Positions 8,262 to 16,386 of a stretch of 25,855 nt of DNA are shown one piece after another. Numbering within the stretch: the first letter of the stretch is position 1; each line of letters begins with the position of its first letter. The position numbers and the translations under genes were made by a program. The notes beneath the pieces are model-generated. The model saw only the letters and a program-made list of their open reading frames with translations. It searched no databases and was not told the origin of the DNA. Origin of the DNA: UBA12191 sp964422295 (GTDB taxonomy: Bacteria > Planctomycetota > UBA8108 > UBA1146); NCBI GenBank assembly GCA_964422295.1, contig CAYRAM010000032.1, positions 1 through 25,855 of the forward strand. The letters run 5' to 3'.

Positions 8262-9296
8262 TCAATCATCGCCGTCAGGATCATTTTCTGAAGGTTCGAC
8301 CGGCATATCCAATGGGCCAGTTCGAGTCTCATCAGGCACAACCCTACTGGGAATGTCCCGAAACAACCTCACCCCTTGCTCCTGGGGTCTTGCTCCCCCG
8401 ATCCCTGCAGATGGACGAGGCACGGGATCTGAATTGAGGGGCTGAACCGGTTCAGGACTTGAATGGAACATGAATCCCTGATCAGAAACTTCAATCCACT
8501 CATCTCTGCGAACTGGCAATGGAATCCTCTTGGCCCACTGAACCATGACCTCTCCGGAGAGCACGAAAACTTCGGTTCTTCCCAACTTTGACCACCGGCG
8601 AACCACAAACTCAGTGCCTGAAACGATGATTCCCACTTCTTTGGTCACAACCTCCAGCGGTCCCTGACCGTGCTCCAACTGAAATCTGACCTCCCCTTCG
8701 ACGACTCGCAATCTCCTGTTCGAGATGCAATCCAGAATCGTTACGCCAGAGACATTCGCCTTCAATCCGGAACTATCCCGAAGAGTGACAAATCCGTTCA
8801 CACTTTCCAATCTGTCTCCGGGATAAATCGTCGATGGAGTTGAAGATGAATCTGTCTCTGAGACGGGAATTCGGTCTGCTCCCCTGGAAATCCAGACCTC
8901 TCCCCCAGCATCGGAGGTCAGAAGACCAATTCCCCTGTCGAAATCCATCGTCATCACAAATCCAAAAATACCGATCAAAAGAACAGCGATTGCGGTCAAC
9001 GCTCTGCGAATCGCCAGCCCTCCTTCGATAACTTCTTTTTGTTCATCATGTGAGTAGGGTTGAAGATCTTCCGATCGCAGGGAATCCTTCAACAGGCCTC
9101 CCAATTCTCCACTAACCAAATTGTAATCGGAGTCGATGGATTCCAGTCCAGACTGGAGTGACTGCTCCCACTTTCGACACTCGGTACAAACATCGAGATG
9201 GGCTTCCAGGATAGACCGTTGGGGATCGGTAATCTCTCCATCAAAATCGAGAGAGATGAGGTCACGCACTTTTTCACAGTCACTATGAGCGACCAT
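8262..9296 (-). CDS. Anti-sigma factor with zinc-finger (zf-HC2) and FecR domains
   Basis: The 344-residue protein has an N-terminal anti-sigma zinc-binding domain (C7, then HxxxCxxC at H33, C37, C40), a transmembrane helix at about 98-117 (ALTAIAVLLIGIFGFVMTM) and a FecR-type beta domain at about 126-272 (GEVWISRGADRIPV, GDRLESVNGFVTLRDSSG, VSGTEFVVRR, VLSGEVMVQW). The C-terminal 70 residues are Pro-rich. The family holds its cognate sigma factor at the membrane and releases it after an outside signal. I set the start at ATG 9296, which has GGAGAG five nt upstream and overlaps the sigma-factor stop by 14 nt; the longer in-frame reading from 9410 would run deep inside the sigma gene. Confidence 0.88.
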   Translation of the reverse strand: MVAHSDCEKVRDLISLDFDGEITDPQRSILEAHLDVCTECRKWEQSLQSGLESIDSDYNLVSGELGGLLKDSLRSEDLQPYSHDEQKEVIEGGLAIRRALTAIAVLLIGIFGFVMTMDFDRGIGLLTSDAGGEVWISRGADRIPVSETDSSSTPSTIYPGDRLESVNGFVTLRDSSGLKANVSGVTILDCISNRRLRVVEGEVRFQLEHGQGPLEVVTKEVGIIVSGTEFVVRRWSKLGRTEVFVLSGEVMVQWAKRIPLPVRRDEWIEVSDQGFMFHSSPEPVQPLNSDPVPRPSAGIGGARPQEQGVRLFRDIPSRVVPDETRTGPLDMPVEPSENDPDGDD

Positions 9297-9927
9297 CGAA
9301 CTCTCCTTCTCCACCACTGTTTGCTCTGCGCCACTTCTCTGCAAGCAACTTGCGAGCTCGGGCAATCTTGGATTCCACTGCTTTTGGAGTGGTTCCCTGA
9401 ATCCGTGCAATCTCTTGATAAGAGTGATTCAGCTGATGCTTGAGCAACAACACCTCACGGTACTCTGCGGGCAACTCTAACAACAAATTATTTATCATCT
9501 GTGATTTTTCAACTTGCTCGAGTGATTCTTCAGGTCCCATGCCAGGGCTGATATCTCTCGTTTCATCGATGGAATATTTCTCCCTGCCTCTGAGGGATCT
9601 CCGTCTGTGAAGGTCTATGGAACTGGAACGAACTATCTGCAAAAACCAACCACTGAATCTACGATCATCGCCAAGTTGATTCAAACGCTGCCACGCCTTG
9701 ACAAATGAATCCTGTACAGCATCTGCCGCGAGATGAGTATCGCCCAAGATACCAAATGCAACTCCACCCGCAGCATTTTGGTGCCTCAATACCAGCTCTC
9801 GAAACGCATCCTTGTCGCCGGATCGAGCCAAGCGAACAAGGTCTGCAACTGATTCCGAATCAGAGATACCCACTGCGAGTCTTCTACTTTCTTCCTCCAA
9901 ATGAAGGACGAAGGAGTTTTTGAACAT
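9283..9927 (-). CDS. ECF-type RNA polymerase sigma factor
   Basis: The 214-residue protein has sigma region 2 at about 30-110 (LVRLARSGDKDAFRELVLRH, then AADAVQDSFVKAWQRL and FSGWFLQIVRSSSIDLHRRR) and region 4 at about 145-197 (LPAEYREVLLLKHQLNHSYQ, EIARIQGTTPKAVESKIARA). The linker and size are typical of group 4 sigma factors. It is followed by its membrane anti-sigma gene with a 14-nt overlap, the usual arrangement. The ATG has GAGGG almost touching it, a poor spacing, so translation may depend on coupling or the start may differ slightly. It sits 21 nt after rsgA, so it may be read from the purB-rsgA transcript or from a promoter inside rsgA. Confidence 0.92.
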   Translation of the reverse strand: MFKNSFVLHLEEESRRLAVGISDSESVADLVRLARSGDKDAFRELVLRHQNAAGGVAFGILGDTHLAADAVQDSFVKAWQRLNQLGDDRRFSGWFLQIVRSSSIDLHRRRSLRGREKYSIDETRDISPGMGPEESLEQVEKSQMINNLLLELPAEYREVLLLKHQLNHSYQEIARIQGTTPKAVESKIARARKLLAEKWRRANSGGEGEFDGRS

Positions 9928-9948
9928 CCCTCACAAAAAATCAGTAAA

Positions 9949-10875
9949 TTACCGATCTCTCTCCTGGCGCTCGAGGACTGACTCCAGAATTCCAATGTAG
10001 GATCGATATCTACGACCGTCGATCAATCCTTCCGCCAATGCCTTCTGAATGGCGCAACCCGGCTCATTACGGTGGGTACAATCGTTAAATCGACAGTCAT
10101 GAAGATAGCTCTTCAGATCCGGCATCCAATGGGCCAACTCCCGGGGCTCCAAACCCCATAATGCCCAATCCCTGAAGCCGGGTGTGTCGACGATCGCCGA
10201 ATCGCCTTCACCGGGATGCCAGGTCACAGCCGTAGTCGTGTGGCGCCCCTTCTCATTGTGCTCACTGACTTCACTGGTCTTGAGATCGATGCCCAATACG
10301 CGCGAAATCAAGGACGATTTCCCGGCACCACTGGGCCCTGAAAGAACGGTCGCTTGTCCGCGAAGTCTCTCTTTCAGCGATTCGAGTCCTTCTCCGGTTT
10401 CGGCAGAAGTTTTCAAAATTTCGTAACCCAGCCGAGGATAGACCTTCAATCGATCTTCCACTTCATCGGAAACACCCAAATCAATTTTGTTGAGAATAAT
10501 CAGAGCTGGAAGAGACATGCACTCACTCGCCATCAACAAGCGATCCAGTGCACCGAATTTGATACGTGGCTTTTGAACAGAAAACACACCGGCAACCTGA
10601 TCGACATTTGCCGCTAAAATCAGTTCACGTGCCTTCCCCACATCCCTGCGCCGAGACAGCCAATTTTTGCGATCTTCTACAGAGACGACCCACCCGTCTG
10701 TTTCCCTGTCTGCGCTTTCATTGCGCTCAAAATCTACCCAATCACCCACCACGATTGGATTACTTCCCTTGCGTCGTAGACGACCGGCCAAATCACACCG
10801 GAAGATCTGATCTTCGCACAGGACACGAACTTCCCTGCTCGATCTAAAAATGACCTGCCCTCTCAGGGTAGACAT
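9949..10875 (-). CDS. rsgA: Ribosome small subunit-dependent GTPase A
   Basis: The 308-residue product has the circularly permuted GTPase order that marks RsgA/YjeQ: G4 NKID (129-132), then G1 GPSGAGKS (180-187), then G3 DTPGF (230-234). An OB-like N-terminal domain precedes it, and a C-terminal zinc site follows (C261, C266, H268, C274). RsgA binds the 30S subunit late in maturation and checks the decoding centre. I use the ATG at 10875, which overlaps the purB stop (TGATG); the TTG one codon earlier is less likely. Termination-reinitiation from purB is plausible. Confidence 0.95.
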   Translation of the reverse strand: MSTLRGQVIFRSSREVRVLCEDQIFRCDLAGRLRRKGSNPIVVGDWVDFERNESADRETDGWVVSVEDRKNWLSRRRDVGKARELILAANVDQVAGVFSVQKPRIKFGALDRLLMASECMSLPALIILNKIDLGVSDEVEDRLKVYPRLGYEILKTSAETGEGLESLKERLRGQATVLSGPSGAGKSSLISRVLGIDLKTSEVSEHNEKGRHTTTAVTWHPGEGDSAIVDTPGFRDWALWGLEPRELAHWMPDLKSYLHDCRFNDCTHRNEPGCAIQKALAEGLIDGRRYRSYIGILESVLERQERDR

Positions 10876-12293
10876 CAAACCTTCAGGTCCGTGAGATAAT
10901 CCTCACTTGGCTGGGGTAATTGATCGACAACTAGATCGAGGTAGCGAATTGTCTGGTCCCCGGCTCGCCCTGTAAATCGCTGTGCATTCCAATCAGGCAA
11001 TGCTGCTACGATCGGAGCGAGGAGCTCGTCCTGCTCAAGCAACATGCGCAATGGATTTTTCTCGCCTCGAACGACCGCCTCCCTTGCCGCCCAAGCGTGA
11101 GTGCGAATTTGCTCATGTAGCTTTTGGCGGTCTCCTCCACGAGAAACCCCCTCCATCAGCAACTCTTCCGCTGCCATAAACGGAAGATGCTCATCGATTC
11201 TCTTCTCCCTGACATCGTCATGGACTTCGAGACCAGCGAAAACGTTTCTTGCGATGATCAAGATGGCATCCAATGCCAGGAAGATACCGGGAATCTGTAC
11301 CCTTCTCTGGGCACTATCGTCGAGGGTTCTTTCCATCCACTGATTGGCCGCCATTTGCCCCAATCCGGGTGCCAACGTCATGACGTGGCGACAAAGAGCA
11401 CATAATCTCTCTGATCGCATAGGGTTTCGCTTGTATGGCATCGCAGAGGATCCCACCTGCGTCGATTCATAGGGTTCTTCCACTTCTCCCCATGATTGCA
11501 GCAATCGGATATCAGTCGCGGCCTTGTGCACCGAAATCGCAATATCGGTGAGTCTGGATGCAAGTTTGTGATCCCAAATTCTTGGATAGGTCTGACCGCA
11601 AAGATCGAAGACCCGATCAAAGCCCAATTCCCTGGCCAAATCGGATTCTAGTTGGTCCACCTTTTCACCATCACCATCGCAGAGGTGAAGAAATGTCGCT
11701 TGGGTTCCAGTAGTGCCTTTGAGTCCTCTCAAGGGCAGGCGTTGACGAAAATCGACGACTTCCCTGTAGGAATCCACCAAGTCCTGAAGCCACAGTGCTG
11801 CCCTCTTGCCCAAGGTTGTCAATTGGGCGGGCTGCAGGTGGGTCAATCCAAGGGTAGGAACATGGGCCTGTTGACGACAAAACTGACCCAAACCATGGAT
11901 GGCAAGCAGCAAACGGTTCTCCGTCATGAGCAGAGCTTTGCGAAACAACACGAGATCTGCATTGTCTGTAACGAAGCAGGATGTCACTCCGAGATGGATG
12001 ATCCCTGCCGCCTCGGGTGCAACCTCACCGTAATGGTGGATATGAGCCATGACGTCGTGGCGGGTCTCTCTCTCGATCTCTGAGACTCGATCGAGATCAA
12101 TCTGGTCGCGAGCATTTTCAAGCGCCTCCACCTGCTCCTGCGTGACAGGTAGACCGGAATTTTTCTCCACCCGAGCGAGGGCGATCCAGACGCCTCTCCA
12201 CGCTTTGGCCCGTTCCATCGGAGAGAACAACTCCTGCATTTCAGCAGAGGCATAGCGCTGTGCGATCGGATCCACATATCGTTCCTGAGACAC
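10875..12293 (-). CDS. purB: Adenylosuccinate lyase
   Basis: The 472-residue product carries the fumarase/aspartase superfamily signature GSSAMPYKRNP (281-291), the THLQPAQ segment with H152, and TSCFVTDNAD (104-113). The enzyme catalyses two purine steps: SAICAR to AICAR, and adenylosuccinate to AMP, releasing fumarate each time. The start is GTG, with GAGG about 8 nt upstream. It is the first gene of a minus-strand run purB-rsgA-sigma-anti-sigma and is divergent from the gene at 12428. Confidence 0.95.
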   Translation of the reverse strand: MSQERYVDPIAQRYASAEMQELFSPMERAKAWRGVWIALARVEKNSGLPVTQEQVEALENARDQIDLDRVSEIERETRHDVMAHIHHYGEVAPEAAGIIHLGVTSCFVTDNADLVLFRKALLMTENRLLLAIHGLGQFCRQQAHVPTLGLTHLQPAQLTTLGKRAALWLQDLVDSYREVVDFRQRLPLRGLKGTTGTQATFLHLCDGDGEKVDQLESDLARELGFDRVFDLCGQTYPRIWDHKLASRLTDIAISVHKAATDIRLLQSWGEVEEPYESTQVGSSAMPYKRNPMRSERLCALCRHVMTLAPGLGQMAANQWMERTLDDSAQRRVQIPGIFLALDAILIIARNVFAGLEVHDDVREKRIDEHLPFMAAEELLMEGVSRGGDRQKLHEQIRTHAWAAREAVVRGEKNPLRMLLEQDELLAPIVAALPDWNAQRFTGRAGDQTIRYLDLVVDQLPQPSEDYLTDLKV

Positions 12294-12393
12294 CGAATTT
12301 CCTCTCTGTCAAACGCCACGACTCTCTCAAATTCCTCTTCAGAGCGGCGAAAATGCCGTCGATAAACAGATGTTACCCCTGTCGTGGGCGACC

Positions 12394-12418
12394 CCGGGCT
12401 GGTGCCCGGAAGAAAGGA
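12394..12418 (+). promoter_or_regulatory. Leader hairpin and ribosome binding site that decide the GTG start at 12428
   Basis: A 6-bp hairpin, CCGGGC-TGGT-GCCCGG (12394-12409), is followed by AAAGGA (12413-12418) and, nine nt later, a GTG at 12428. This is the best initiation site in the open frame. The earlier ATG codons at 12260 and 12353 lack a good ribosome binding site, and using either would place the hydrophobic signal segment more than 45 residues into the protein. Confidence 0.45.
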
Positions 12419-12427
12419 TCATCACTG

Positions 12428-14092
12428 GTGTCCAGTCCCTCCGTCAACTGCTCCCGAAAAAGAGGCCTGAAGAGACCTTCTGGCCCCCATGCTACGCTCG
12501 CTGTGGCCGTATTTGGCCTTTTCGTGCTCAGTTGGACTTGGGTGCATGGAGACGAGGTGTGGCTCACCAATGGCCACCAGTTGACCGGCAAGATCGTCTC
12601 GATCGATCGGGATCAATTGGTCCTCGAGGTTCCTGAAGGAACGTTGTCCTTGAAACGATCCCTGATCGACTACGTGATCCGGGTTCCAGCAAGGGAATCG
12701 ATGTTGGCCGAGTGCAAACGACGGCTTCGAGGCGGCTTTCCCGGATCCGCCCTCGGTTATCTTCGCAAAGAATATACCCGTGATCCTGAGTGCCAAGATG
12801 TCCTGGACATCTACCGCAAGTGCCTGGTCGCAGAGATCGAGAATCACCTCGATGTCGAATCATCGGAAGCGGCTCTCAAGTTATGGAGAGAAGTCAGTAC
12901 CCTCCCTGGTGATGATCCTGGCGTATCCAGACTTAGGCCCATGGTCATCCAGGAGCAGGGGCGCCTTCTCAAACTTGAAGAGACGGTATTGCAATCGATA
13001 GAGGCAGGCCTACCAACGGAGACACTCCAACATCTGAAGTCTCTTGAAACGAGATATCCTTCAGCGAGTCAAAGTTGGATTTTGGTCTTTGAGGAGCAAT
13101 CCTTGTTGGCTGCACAACAATACCTCCTTCAACGAGATTTCAAATCGTTACATGAGGTCCTCATGGAATTGCTAAAGAAGTCCCCTCACTATTGGCCACA
13201 TACTCGTGCTGCAATAACCCTGGCATCCATCCATGGTCAGGGAATTCCAGCCGAAGATGCGCTGACAATTCTACCCAACTCCCCCGCACTTCACCTTGCA
13301 CTGGCGAATCTGGCAGTCCATTCGGGTCACCCATTAAATATGAGTTCACACCTTGAGCGGGTCACAGAACTGGTCGGTGGAGAGATCGTATCGAGTGAAA
13401 TCACTGCTCACTTGATGCACCAAGCTTCTAACGAACTGCAGGGGATGGATATCGGAGGGGAAGATCTCCACTCTGTTTGCGAAGCATGGCTCAGCCAATT
13501 CTGGAGTCGATACTCCTTCCCTGGATCTCCTCCTGAGATCCCTGCCATCGTCGAACACCCCTCTCAGGCTGCACTCGACAAGCACCTGGGATCCGCAGGA
13601 GAGTCGATCCGCTTCGAGATGATTGGTGAGTACGGAACGATTCAAAAAGCGATCCTCCACGTGGTTCCCGACGAACCTCTCTTGAGCCAGGACGACCTGC
13701 CCCGAGAGATCTTTCGCAGCTTGATTGCCACCAGCCTCGGAGTCCCCCGATGTCCAGTTTGGCTTGAGGAGGGTCTGGCATCCCGATCTCGCGGTCCAGT
13801 GGCAAAATCTCGTGATGACTGGCTTCTCCAAAATGCCCTCGAGGAAGGGCGACTGCCGGAAATCAGGGATTTGATCAGGATGAAATCGATCCGGAGTGAT
13901 CTCCTGAGAGCAGCCTGCGGTTCGATTGTTGATTCACTCCTCGAAAGTACTCCCCGAGCCTTGATCCCGCTCCATTTGATACAAATTCGTGATACCGGTC
14001 TGGAGGGCTTCTTGAGAAGCAGCTCAGAGGTAGATACCTTGCACGAACTACAGCAACGCTGGATCGGGGATCTGCGCAATCAGGGGGGATAG
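12428..14092 (+). CDS. Exported protein with NG...G module, helical repeats and a degenerate peptidase-like domain
   Basis: With the GTG start the product is 554 residues. A basic N-terminus and a hydrophobic segment (about 23-38, LAVAVFGLFVLSWTW) form a signal peptide, followed at once by DEVWLTNGHQLTGKIVSI, the same kind of module as in the protein at 956-1819. The middle (about 85-330) is helical and TPR-like. The C-terminal part resembles gluzincin (peptidase MA-like/DUF1570-type) domains: a helix, then PVWLEEGLAS (443-452), then a helix ending LPEIRDLIRM. Where those enzymes have HExxH this protein has REIFR (426-430), so zinc binding is probably lost. It heads an operon with the TonB-like gene and tilS. 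Its role is unknown; a binding or scaffold role is inferred. Confidence 0.75.
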   Translation: MSSPSVNCSRKRGLKRPSGPHATLAVAVFGLFVLSWTWVHGDEVWLTNGHQLTGKIVSIDRDQLVLEVPEGTLSLKRSLIDYVIRVPARESMLAECKRRLRGGFPGSALGYLRKEYTRDPECQDVLDIYRKCLVAEIENHLDVESSEAALKLWREVSTLPGDDPGVSRLRPMVIQEQGRLLKLEETVLQSIEAGLPTETLQHLKSLETRYPSASQSWILVFEEQSLLAAQQYLLQRDFKSLHEVLMELLKKSPHYWPHTRAAITLASIHGQGIPAEDALTILPNSPALHLALANLAVHSGHPLNMSSHLERVTELVGGEIVSSEITAHLMHQASNELQGMDIGGEDLHSVCEAWLSQFWSRYSFPGSPPEIPAIVEHPSQAALDKHLGSAGESIRFEMIGEYGTIQKAILHVVPDEPLLSQDDLPREIFRSLIATSLGVPRCPVWLEEGLASRSRGPVAKSRDDWLLQNALEEGRLPEIRDLIRMKSIRSDLLRAACGSIVDSLLESTPRALIPLHLIQIRDTGLEGFLRSSSEVDTLHELQQRWIGDLRNQGG

Positions 14093-14097
14093 ATAGC

Positions 14098-14973
14098 ATG
14101 TCGGATACCGGGGCACGATTTGATCTTGGCTCCGTCTTCCGAAAGTTCTTGCAGGTTTTACGCTCAACAGTATCCCTGGTCAAAAAACAGCCTTCCTCAG
14201 GCACCACTTCAACCCGATCAACGAAATTCCGTTCTCAGTTTCCTTCTTTTCCAACGTCGAAAAGAAAAAATGATTCATGGCTGAGAGTCGCCGCTTTGCT
14301 CTCCATTTTTATGCACCTTGGATTACTGATCCTTCTTCCTGCTCCTGGAAACAGGGGCACACTCCCCGCCCAAAGAGTGAAGGTCGACGTTCGTTTCAGA
14401 TCCCCTCCTCCACCTGAGCCGATTCCAACCGAAGTCGAAGAGATACAACCTCTACTGGAGGAGGATCCTCCCGAGACGGAAATTGAGGACAAAGAGATTG
14501 CCGACATCGCTCCCAAGGAGTCACCGCAGGAAGTTCTCAACAATGCTGGGACCTCACCTGTGCCTGAAATGCATCTGGACGGTCCTGCCACTCCCGAAAT
14601 TTCTGAGGAGGATGGAGAAATTCAAAAGATCCAATCCCTTCTGAATGATACCCGGGACCAGGTGTTGAATGACAAGGCCCGTGACCGGTGGCTATTGCTC
14701 GAAGTCAGGGAGCCGATCCGAACCGGATTGACCCAGCTCCTCGGACAGGGGATGGAGATCTCCGACTCGGAAGGATCAGGCAAGTTTTTGCTCTCCTTTT
14801 GGATCGATGGGGAAGGATGGATCTACGACCTTGCTCTCAAACCTGCCCCTGGAGTGGAGATTGATGCCTTTGGGATTCGCGACATGATCGCAAGGCTGAA
14901 TCCTTTGGCGAATGCACCTGCAGGGGTGAAGACCCCCCTGAAAATCCAACTCAGAGTGCAGAGTCTCGAATGA
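14098..14973 (+). CDS. TonB-like energy transducer
   Basis: The 291-residue product has a basic N-terminal region of 60 residues, one transmembrane helix at 62-81 (LRVAALLSIFMHLGLLILLP), a Pro/Glu-rich periplasmic linker (about 102-145) and a C-terminal domain (about 225-291) with the TonB_C-like pattern GKFLLSFWIDGEGWIYDLAL. The helix holds S69-xxx-H73, like the Ser/His pair in TonB that couples to ExbB/ExbD. TonB transmits proton motive force to outer-membrane receptors. The cytoplasmic N-terminus is longer than in most TonB proteins, and no exbB or exbD is nearby. A GGGGGGA ribosome binding site precedes the ATG, five nt after the previous stop. A generic TonB/TolA-like protein is the alternative. 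Confidence 0.7.
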   Translation: MSDTGARFDLGSVFRKFLQVLRSTVSLVKKQPSSGTTSTRSTKFRSQFPSFPTSKRKNDSWLRVAALLSIFMHLGLLILLPAPGNRGTLPAQRVKVDVRFRSPPPPEPIPTEVEEIQPLLEEDPPETEIEDKEIADIAPKESPQEVLNNAGTSPVPEMHLDGPATPEISEEDGEIQKIQSLLNDTRDQVLNDKARDRWLLLEVREPIRTGLTQLLGQGMEISDSEGSGKFLLSFWIDGEGWIYDLALKPAPGVEIDAFGIRDMIARLNPLANAPAGVKTPLKIQLRVQSLE

Positions 14974-16322
14974 ACCCTTCCCGGATGGTGCCAGATCACG
15001 TGGCCAAACTCTTGGATGTGGAATGTGCCGGACCCGGAGGGCTTTTGGTGGCTCTCTCCGGAGGTGTTGATTCGGTCGCACTGCTCTCTGCGGTGGTCGA
15101 TTGGGCAAACCACTCTTCAGCCTCTCCCCGGGTTGAAGCATTTCACATGCACCACGGCTTAAGGGGCGAGGAAGCAGACCGGGATTCCCGACACTGCTTC
15201 CAAGTGTGCTACAGACTCGGCATCCCCATTCATGTTGTGCATGAAGACCTTGATCGCCAATTGGGGCCAGGACAGCCATCTCTGGAAACCCTTTCACGGG
15301 ACAAACGCAGATCTCATATCGAAAAGGTAGCCACTTCGAGGAATTGTCCCCATGTGCTGCTGGGGCATCATGCAGACGACCAGGCGGAAACACTGCTGGG
15401 AAATCTGCTCAGGGGCTGTGGATTGAAGGGGCTCTCAGGAATGCACCCTGTAACCCCCTTGGGGCAAGGAGGGATCCGCCTTCTCAGACCATTTCTCGAT
15501 ATTCGCAAACAGCACCTTATCGAGCATCTCGAACAATCCTCTCTCACAGCAGTCGAAGACTCTTCAAATGATTCACCGCAACACCGAAGAAATCGCATTC
15601 GGCATCAATTGATTCCTGCAATGGTTGAGGAGAGTCCCGAATTGGTGACCCATCTGACGCAATTGGCCGATGAGATGGGTGCTCGCTGGAAGCAACAAAA
15701 AGGCAAATTAATGCCCCGATTGGAAACCGTATTTTATGAGGGTCCTTATTTGTCATTTCCCCCCCACTCATGGGAAGGACTCGAAGACCATGAGATCGCA
15801 GACCTGTTTCGGGAGGCACTGCTGATCTCCGGGTCCTCTGGTGGACAATTGAGCCGTGGACATCTTCATGGATTACTGAGGTTGACCGCGGGGAGCAACT
15901 CTCCCGAGGTGGAACTGCCGGGTAATCGCCGAGCCCGACGCTGCGGCAGGTGGATTCACATCTCTCCCGAGTGGGACACCATCTCGATGGCATGGACCCC
16001 CAAAGTTGTCCTGGGTCCTGACCCCTTTGAGTTTCTGGGTCTCCATTGGGAGATTGAAACCGAAACGTCGCTCACCGTCAGGGCATGGCAACCGCAAGAT
16101 CGTTGGCCCGACAGAGAAAGCAGATCCGTAGAGACTTTGCGTGTCGCAGGAATCCCTGCCGAATTGAGAGAATGGTGGCCTGTCCTGATCGATTCGGGGA
16201 GCGGGGATGTCCTTGGATCACCGGGAATCACAGGACCAACAGTCCACCTTGCAAAAATTGACCTCCGGGAGATCCAGCCTTTGGGCTTTCACCTGCTAAG
16301 AGTGACCCGCCAAAAACAATGA
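14970..16322 (+). CDS. tilS: tRNA(Ile)-lysidine synthase
   Basis: The 450-residue product has the PP-loop ATP pyrophosphatase motif SGGVDS (30-35) and the TilS motif GHHADDQAET (132-141). It modifies C34 of the CAU-anticodon isoleucine tRNA to lysidine, which lets it read AUA and is essential in most bacteria. A linker domain and a TilS C-terminal domain follow (LTVRAWQPQDRWP, then VAGIPAELREWWPVLID). The ATG overlaps the stop of the TonB-like gene (ATGA), so the two are cotranslated. Length is normal. Confidence 0.95.
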   Translation: MNPSRMVPDHVAKLLDVECAGPGGLLVALSGGVDSVALLSAVVDWANHSSASPRVEAFHMHHGLRGEEADRDSRHCFQVCYRLGIPIHVVHEDLDRQLGPGQPSLETLSRDKRRSHIEKVATSRNCPHVLLGHHADDQAETLLGNLLRGCGLKGLSGMHPVTPLGQGGIRLLRPFLDIRKQHLIEHLEQSSLTAVEDSSNDSPQHRRNRIRHQLIPAMVEESPELVTHLTQLADEMGARWKQQKGKLMPRLETVFYEGPYLSFPPHSWEGLEDHEIADLFREALLISGSSGGQLSRGHLHGLLRLTAGSNSPEVELPGNRRARRCGRWIHISPEWDTISMAWTPKVVLGPDPFEFLGLHWEIETETSLTVRAWQPQDRWPDRESRSVETLRVAGIPAELREWWPVLIDSGSGDVLGSPGITGPTVHLAKIDLREIQPLGFHLLRVTRQKQ

Positions 16323-16326
16323 ATAC

Positions 16327-16370
16327 AAAAAAATCGGAGCGAACTCACCTTTGAGCCCACTCCGATCTTT
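16327..16370. terminator. Rho-independent terminator between convergent tilS and the lipoprotein gene
   Basis: ATCGGAG (16333-16339) pairs with CTCCGAT (16360-16366), with an inner CTCA/TGAG stem. On the minus strand it is followed by seven T residues (A-run 16327-16333), directly downstream of the lipoprotein gene. On the plus strand, four nt after the tilS stop, the trailing run is only CTTT, so termination of tilS is weaker. Confidence 0.85.
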
Positions 16371-16386
16371 CAAAGATTCACTGAAC

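Noticed and set aside
9296..9410. Longer start for the anti-sigma factor
   Set aside because: The extension lies wholly inside the sigma gene, lacks family similarity, and the ATG at 9296 has a strong ribosome binding site.
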